From the NCBI GenBank assembly GCA_001695595.3, contig MBPM02000002.1, positions 1,525,608-1,589,607 of the forward strand: a stretch of DNA of 64,000 nt. The letters are read 5' to 3'. This stretch comes from Plasmopara viticola (taxonomy: Eukaryota; Oomycota; Peronosporomycetes; Peronosporales; Peronosporaceae). The notes below the pieces were generated by a model. The model did no database searches. It was not told where the DNA came from and saw only the letters and a list, made by a program, of their open reading frames with translations. Positions 58,346-64,000 of this stretch are shown piece after piece. How positions within the stretch are numbered: position 1 is the first letter of the stretch; every line of letters starts with the position of its first letter. A program made the position numbers and the translations under genes.

Positions 58346-60946
58346 AGCCACCAGGTTCTTTTAAATACGGTGCTTAAATGTTATGGTTTTCTGAACGCAA
58401 TGATGTCGATCGGGTCCCGCAATATGAATGATAACGATGTTTTAGCTATCGGAAACTCGCTTGCTAATGTCGAAATCTCATCATTATCATATAGATGGAG
58501 TGGACCGTGGTATTAAAGACACACTGCGCAGTATGCGTGGTAAAATGCCACTTTCGTAGGCTAATAAGCTATAAATGGTAAATCTTGTATTTAACAATGC
58601 GGTTTTTGCATCTACCGCTTCAACAAATTTATTTTTGAAATTGGGGTAAAATGCTTCAAAATGCTGTCATCGTTAATAAGTATTGAAAAAGCGGAAGAAA
58701 GGGTATAAAATTTTCTTCTTCCAAACCATTATACTAAGACCAATTTCCTCATGATATATTGCGGAATAAAGAAACAAACAAATTAGTATCTAACATCGTT
58801 TCAATTGGGTTTCTACGGGTCTGAAAAGGCGTAAGCTAATGAACTTCGCAAATTAATGTCAACGCAGTAAAATCAATTGCGCATTAAAAAAAAATCGATC
58901 CTTAGGTCTTTAAGTCTTATATGTACTTCTAAAGTCTCTTTGTGGAGCACTCGCTTCACACTCGACCTAGTTGGTAAGCTGCTAATTGTCGGCCGTACGA
59001 CGATATGGCGACTGATAGTGCTCAATAGCCGTTTCATACCATTTTGACTGAAGGACCGCATGCCCAGTATTCTCTGCACTTTAAGTGGATGGCTGAGTCT
59101 GGAGCTTATAGCAAAGCAATTAACGTTTCGGGTCACATGACGAAAGTGCTACCGACTTCTAGGTGACCAGGACCCTGTGGTTGCCCCTATAAATGCGCTT
59201 TGACCGACAGAGGAAGCATCATTATTATTTTTATGTGGTTGCATTTGGCTGCGCAAGACACTCTGCTTTCACAAAAAAACGCGCAATGACGGGAGAAAAT
59301 GTCAGTTTTCGACACCGTGGTCGGCGTTCCTTTCAGATGAAGTGCGCTGTAACGCAGATGCGCTTTTAGTGTTGCCAAGAGCTTCTAATGTAGTGGCAAG
59401 GTTATAAAACGCGCGAGAGTTGTTGGGCCAATTTCAGCAGGACTTTTAAATTTCATGAAAATGAAGTCAGATAAAATGGGCATCCCGCAAGCTTGTTGCG
59501 ATCCTTTGGCGGGATGAAAAAATTGGCCATGTTTTTGCGCCCGGATTATACGTTCCCAGCGACAGGCTTGGCATTAAACCGAAGCCAAGACCTGTCAGAG
59601 GGGAGTTGTATCTTACTTATCAAGTTAGCAAACTGTACTCTACACAGCGGACTTGGAGGATTTTGTCGAAATCAGGTTCGACTTTCTAAGAGAAGTTGAT
59701 CACCTAAAAGTTCACCTATTTTCGAAATAGGGTTTCCAAGAAAGCCGTTGTTACAGTGTTGAAGGGTGCTTAAGAGTACTTTAAGACCGGGCGCAATTGT
59801 GGCGCAATTGTCTTTTATATCTTACAGAGCCGAGTAAATCCCTAAAGCGAGATTTCAACACGGTGCTAGAAGCACGCGCATAGCTGCCGTACTGAAATAA
59901 TGACTCTTTTTAAATTGAGTCTCTTTCGTACACAAGTGGCCTCTTTAAAGTCTTCGCGGCTTGCGAAGCATATAATCCCATTTTTTGGCGCCATGGCGTG
60001 CATTGCCTGGATAATGCCCAGCGCGAAGGCGCTTTTCTCCTCTCAGATCCCGTTTATAAGGCTGAATGGACCCCCAGAGTATAGCAACTAGCGTCGTAAG
60101 CCGACGGTAGGTAAGTCGCAAAGCTCATCGCCTTGACATTGGCAGTTGAAACCACCTGCGGAGTATATCGAGATTGTCGTCGTTTGCCTTGCTGGTAAGT
60201 GTACTAAAGATGAAATTCTAGGCTGGGGTTGGCCACTGGGAACCATGGACCTCGCTAAGGCCTTCACGTGTCCGGCGAGTCGACGACAAGTTTGACGTCC
60301 TTAATAGCTTAATCGATACCAATAAAGCACTTTGCCATTAGCTTAGGACTTCCTAAGTGCTTGCTGGATTAATTGAAATGCTTCCTTTCATTCCCGTCGC
60401 CCGACGACGAAGGCTCGGCGAGACATTGGGGCGAAAAAATTCGGTGGGCACTCGTTTCCCGCTGCGGTGAAGTGGGAAGCTCTTGAAGGGCCTTCTCTGC
60501 CCAAGCGATTGAAATGAGTTCTCGTCTACCGCCTTCGAAACAGGCGCATACTTTGTGGCGGGGGCTGCCTTGATCGAAAGAGCAGCCTTCGTTGTGAGCT
60601 GTCGTAATCACAAAGGCCATGTGGTGTATACACACCTTTTACACATTTTTATTGTAAGCTTTGCCATTGCTAGAGCGATAAATAATTCATATTCTCCCTT
60701 TTGGAAGAAATCAAGTTAGTGGATAAGCATGTGTGATTCTTTAGCTACGCAGTAGCAAAGCAAGAATTTCTTTCCGTTTGATTTTGGTAAGAGCACTTTC
60801 TCAAGAACAATGACGAAGCATTTAAACCGGTCCAATAGTAATTACAAAACTAGTACTGCACAAATCACCAGTTAAATTATGTGCATCACATAATCGTTCA
60901 GCGTATCGCACATAATTTTTCCAAGAAACTGCATAAGCGAGCAGCA
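58346..60946. other. Decayed DNA between gypsy remnant and small CX9C-like gene
   Basis: No supportable gene is present. Frames at 58873-59136 (-), 59493-59699 (+), 59900-60091 (+) and 60369-60635 (-) are short and unrecognised; the GC-richer patch around 59500-60600 may be a retroelement gag or leader. The last ~150 bp are the likely promoter and 5' UTR of the next gene. Confidence 0.4.
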
Positions 60947-61843
60947 ATGGCGACACTGAGCGATGAAGAACAGGAGCTAATCCAGAGGGACCGCGAAGCG
61001 CATCCAGGTTGCTTCTACTCAACATCTTTGTCACAGTCCTGTAAATCCATTGATGGTGACAGCAAGTGTGAGATTATAAAGAAAATTTTTCGCCAATGCC
61101 CCAACGCTCGCAAAGAGCTCATTTCGAACCGCAAAGAGATCACAGAGGATGAATACGGTGGAGACGCTACAGATGGCGAATTCTATAATCGAGAGAGTTT
61201 GGATCCTCGTAATGGGTGCGATTATTGCTTGACTTTACGCGCGGCCGTTCTTTATTGTATATAATTGGAAATTTTGGAATGATGATGCAGCGGCGCACAG
61301 GAATTTGGTACATTTTTTCAGCAACGGTGCGCGATATTTGTCGAATATTACAATAAGTGATACAAAGTGAGTGACGTTTTGGATGCATTGCTGCAGAGGC
61401 GACGATTTCGAAGCGCAAATGAGTCCATTCGACTTTCTAAAACAAGAAATGCTGCGTCCGTTTGAAGGTTGAATTGATGTAGTCATAAAGATGCATTTGA
61501 GAGAGTAGTACTTACTGGTTACGTTGACTGTAGAGTTGTTTGGCGGTGGCTTGTTGGGAAGAGACAACTTGAACCCATTCGAAGATTTTGAGAGAAACTT
61601 TGAGCGGATGCCATCGTCTCTGATGCCACGTCGTCCATCACGTCAATCACCACCAGATCCGCCACACTACTCATTTCAACCTTCGTTTGAAAAAGGATCC
61701 AATGGTAGACTTTTGATTGAATTTGTTGTGGATTATTTGCTGACAGTTTGGTGGTTCGATTGCTAGGTGCTGACGCTAAAGCGCGTGCACAGAAGAAGGA
61801 CGACATGTTTGCAGATTTCTCAGGCCGTGTTGAAGAAATTTAG
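60947..61843 (+). CDS. Small twin-CX9C-like conserved protein (four exons)
   Basis: Splicing 60947-61215, 61397-61467, 61534-61704 and 61767-61843 gives 588 nt (195 residues plus stop) with all junctions in phase. Introns are 181, 66 and 62 bp, each GT-AG. Residues 20-52 read PGCFYSTSLSQSC, then KSIDGDSK, then CEIIKKIFRQCP. The cysteines are at 22, 32, 41 and 51, spaced CX9C-X8-CX9C, like the twin CX9C proteins oxidised in the mitochondrial intermembrane space. The C-terminal half has ELFGGGLLGRDNLNPFEDFE and ends FADFSGRVEEI. The start ATG is preceded by gcagcA; an upstream in-frame ATG at 60881 would add 22 residues. I do not recognise a named family. The clean splicing and codon-level order make the gene model strong; the mitochondrial role is inference. 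Confidence 0.78.
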
Positions 61844-63257
61844 ACGTTGCTCGCGAAGCTGCTATAACGCAGTAGACTACTTCAATATAAATGGTGCTGC
61901 TTTTGCTTATAACAATAATTGTCAAGCTTGGCCTTGCAATTTGCACTACATTCAAGATTTATCCATCAAAATACATTGCATCGAGGCCGTGTAATTGACA
62001 CAACACAAAGCTCGCGTGCTGTTCATTCCCGCACTAAGTGTAAGCAAATAGAGCTACAATTTGTGTGTAAGCTCTCGTTTAAGGATGATGCAGACTACTT
62101 TTAAGGCTTGATGTCGCCTGCGCTCTCTTGTGGTAAACCCTAGAAAGCGAACACTTACTATTTCAAGGCAAAATCCCTTGCCAATACCAATCTAAAAAAG
62201 CTTAAAAAAGTCATGTTCCGACTTGCATAAGAAATTGCGATCACACTTTAGAGAAAGGGGATACAAGAAGACCGCATGCTCTGCAATTTGCAGCGCCTCG
62301 ACATGTCTTCCTGTTGCTGTTAAATGAGTCAATGGGCATCGTATCCATTACATCATCGCATACAACGTACGCAATTTCTGAACTTTCTTTCACTAAGTGT
62401 CGTGCACCCTAGTGCCAGCGACGTTGACACTTTCTTTCACTCTAACTTAGTTGTAAAAAAGAAAATTGCCTCGTTCACTGCGCGTTTTTCGAAGACAAAA
62501 TGTACGTTTGGCTTACAAATGTTACGTAATAGCTTGGGCTCTTGATAGCATCAAATCCATTGTGTTACTTGATAAATAATCAATCAAGACGAACGCAAAG
62601 TTGATTGCCTTCAATAGCTAGTGGTAGGATCGTGAAGTTTGAATTGGCCTATGCAAATATTATCATGTTTACAAGTCTTTAAACATTGTCAACACATCTG
62701 AAGTCGATGAGCCGATACGATCTACAGCATAGAATCACGCACATTTTGCCAGAAATACGCATCACCTCGAAAGTTTGATTTGTCATCTCTAAATATTCGT
62801 TTTTTAATTAAAACAATCAACAAGAGCATGTCTTTCTGTCACTCTACTCCCGAATTTAAACTTGATCGAACTAAGCCTCATAGCTTTAAATGACTTTGTA
62901 CCCAGTATGAAACCTCGAGTATACATTCGCGTTGCCGGAAACTAGTTTTTTAGCAAAATCGTCGATGTAAAGCGTATTAGCTTGTCAATGCGTAGTATAC
63001 GATTACTATTCCTGTAGGGAGGATAAAGTGGGACGTTGGAATCACTTAGTATGATATTGTACGCACGACTTTCGACTTGAGGGTTATTCTGCTGGTACAA
63101 AAAGTAATGCGCTCTAGTCGTTTTTGTAATTTAATAGTCCCACTTTTTGTCACGTAGACATTTTTAATGTAACAGAATGACCATCATTCAAAGCTACAAT
63201 CTATGTTTTTTTTTTGCGTATTTCTAACCCAAATAGAAACTAAAAAGCAGACCATCA
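61844..63257. other. Intergenic region before the right-edge gene
   Basis: AT-rich spacer with only short frames. It should hold the 3' end of the CX9C-like gene and the promoter of the open frame at 63258, where a run of t (about 63205-63215) lies roughly 45 bp upstream of the start. Confidence 0.45.
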
Positions 63258-64000
63258 ATGGAGTCTCCGCGGCCGTCGGACCGGTGTCGGCTGTCAAACG
63301 TGTCGTTCTCACGTCCCGACAGTCCATTGCAGCAGTCCAGCGATAGCTTTGTCGAGTCTCAGCAATGTAGTGCTGATCCTAGCGCTTTCTTAGGGTTTCG
63401 CGTGCCTCTACGCACTCAAGAAATGGCAATGCAGGAGGAGAAACCGACGCATAAGCTCGTGCTTGATCTGAATGCAACGACCGGCGAAACTACGAGAGGT
63501 GGTGGCTTACAAGTCTCTTCACACAAGCCTATGAGTTTATTCGATGAGATAATTGCCGCTGATACACAGGACGACGAGAACTTGATGGTCCCAGCAGGAG
63601 ATAAAGAGGAGGAGACGGCTTCTTCAGAGAAGAATCCTCGATCAGAACCTAAAAGACGGTCTGAGAGTCCACCGTGTACGATGTTAACGTCTGTGGAGCT
63701 GGCGTGGCGTGCTCGTAGACAAGAACGTGCGAGCGAGCGAACGGAAGAGAAAGAAGACTCCGTGACCGGGTCTTCAGAATACAGTGAAGATCTAGCCCCG
63801 AGGATTTTTCAGGATCAGTCAGTAGAGGAAGTGGATATTGTAGAGGAAGCAATGCGACGTGGTGCGGAAGATGGCGAAAGGGAGACGGAGGATGAAGAGA
63901 TTGAGTGCACGCAGCCGCTCGAAGAAGTTGAAATGACTGGCAGCTACGAACGCGTAAGCGAAGGTGAAGTCGAGACTGAAGTATATCCCTATTTTGATGC
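63258..64000 (+). CDS. Acidic, Ser/Glu-rich protein, 5' part only
   Basis: An uninterrupted frame of 247 codons starts at an ATG (accatcaATGG) and runs off the window. The sequence starts MESPRPSDRCRLSNVSFSRP and is strongly hydrophilic. It is rich in Ser, Glu, Asp and Arg with acidic clusters (EEVDIVEEAMRRGAEDGERE, EDEEIECTQP) and SP/TP-like sites, so it is probably disordered and nuclear. TQ/SQ-containing stretches (SQQ, CTQP) recall DNA-damage-response scaffold proteins, but no folded domain is visible yet. The GC and codon pattern is coding-like, unlike the decayed DNA on its left. Product unknown. Confidence 0.75.
   Translation, partial: MESPRPSDRCRLSNVSFSRPDSPLQQSSDSFVESQQCSADPSAFLGFRVPLRTQEMAMQEEKPTHKLVLDLNATTGETTRGGGLQVSSHKPMSLFDEIIAADTQDDENLMVPAGDKEEETASSEKNPRSEPKRRSESPPCTMLTSVELAWRARRQERASERTEEKEDSVTGSSEYSEDLAPRIFQDQSVEEVDIVEEAMRRGAEDGERETEDEEIECTQPLEEVEMTGSYERVSEGEVETEVYPYFD

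Noticed and set aside
62130..62145. Single aaaccctag, telomere-like
   Set aside because: Only one unit, so it is expected by chance. The array at 58007-58035 is different in having several units.
1..64000. CRISPR arrays, bacterial-type operons, rRNA genes
   Set aside because: No regularly spaced repeats, ribosome-binding-site-led operons or rRNA-like stretches were seen; the introns and gene families are eukaryotic.

Overview
The window looks like nuclear DNA of an oomycete, most likely a Phytophthora or downy-mildew relative. Genes are short and compact with 43-76 bp introns (one of 181 bp). They sit in large AT-rich tracts of decayed Ty3/gypsy retrotransposon, and one short TTTAGGG telomere-type array is present. 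An apparently complete TMEM231 gene, a ciliary transition-zone membrane protein, suggests a lineage that makes or recently made flagellated zoospores. The species call is inference; no marker RNA gene was found.

Layout. 1-5.5 kb: decayed DNA, a sodium/solute symporter (+), and a secreted CBM9-like protein (-) broken by an in-frame stop. 5.5-24.4 kb: a gene-free graveyard of at least three gypsy pol remnants on the + strand, with an inverted-repeat pair at 1-118 and 18476-18593. 24.4-29.3 kb: a gene island on the + strand with a sphingomyelin-synthase-like PAP2 enzyme, an ankyrin protein with a duplicated N-terminal domain, and a mitochondrial PDK/BCKDK-type kinase.

29.4-55.4 kb: an old segmental duplication with two copies in the same order (about 29.4-40.4 and 41.0-55.4 kb). 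Each copy holds a membrane-protein-like fragment, a two-MSP-domain gene (-), TMEM231 (+, divergent), a spacer, a PEX19 remnant and gypsy fragments. In copy 1 the MSP gene and a nine-exon TMEM231 are intact. In copy 2 both are pseudogenes, and a decayed LINE (43.35-49.5 kb) sits beside the MSP pseudogene at a site that is empty in copy 1. Copy 1 also has a second, local tandem duplication of the TMEM231 5' half, eroded by many small deletions.

55.4-64 kb: decayed transposon DNA with a gypsy integrase remnant that carries a head-to-head TTTAGGG array, then a four-exon gene for a small twin-CX9C-like protein (60947-61843), and an acidic open frame from 63258 that runs off the window.

The main functional theme is the head-to-head pair of an MSP/ASH-like protein and TMEM231. 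They share about 500 bp of upstream DNA and could be co-expressed during cilium assembly. The other genes (transport, sphingolipid synthesis, dehydrogenase control) look like ordinary housekeeping genes. Exon boundaries were worked out by hand from splice sites and recalled family similarity, not by alignment software.
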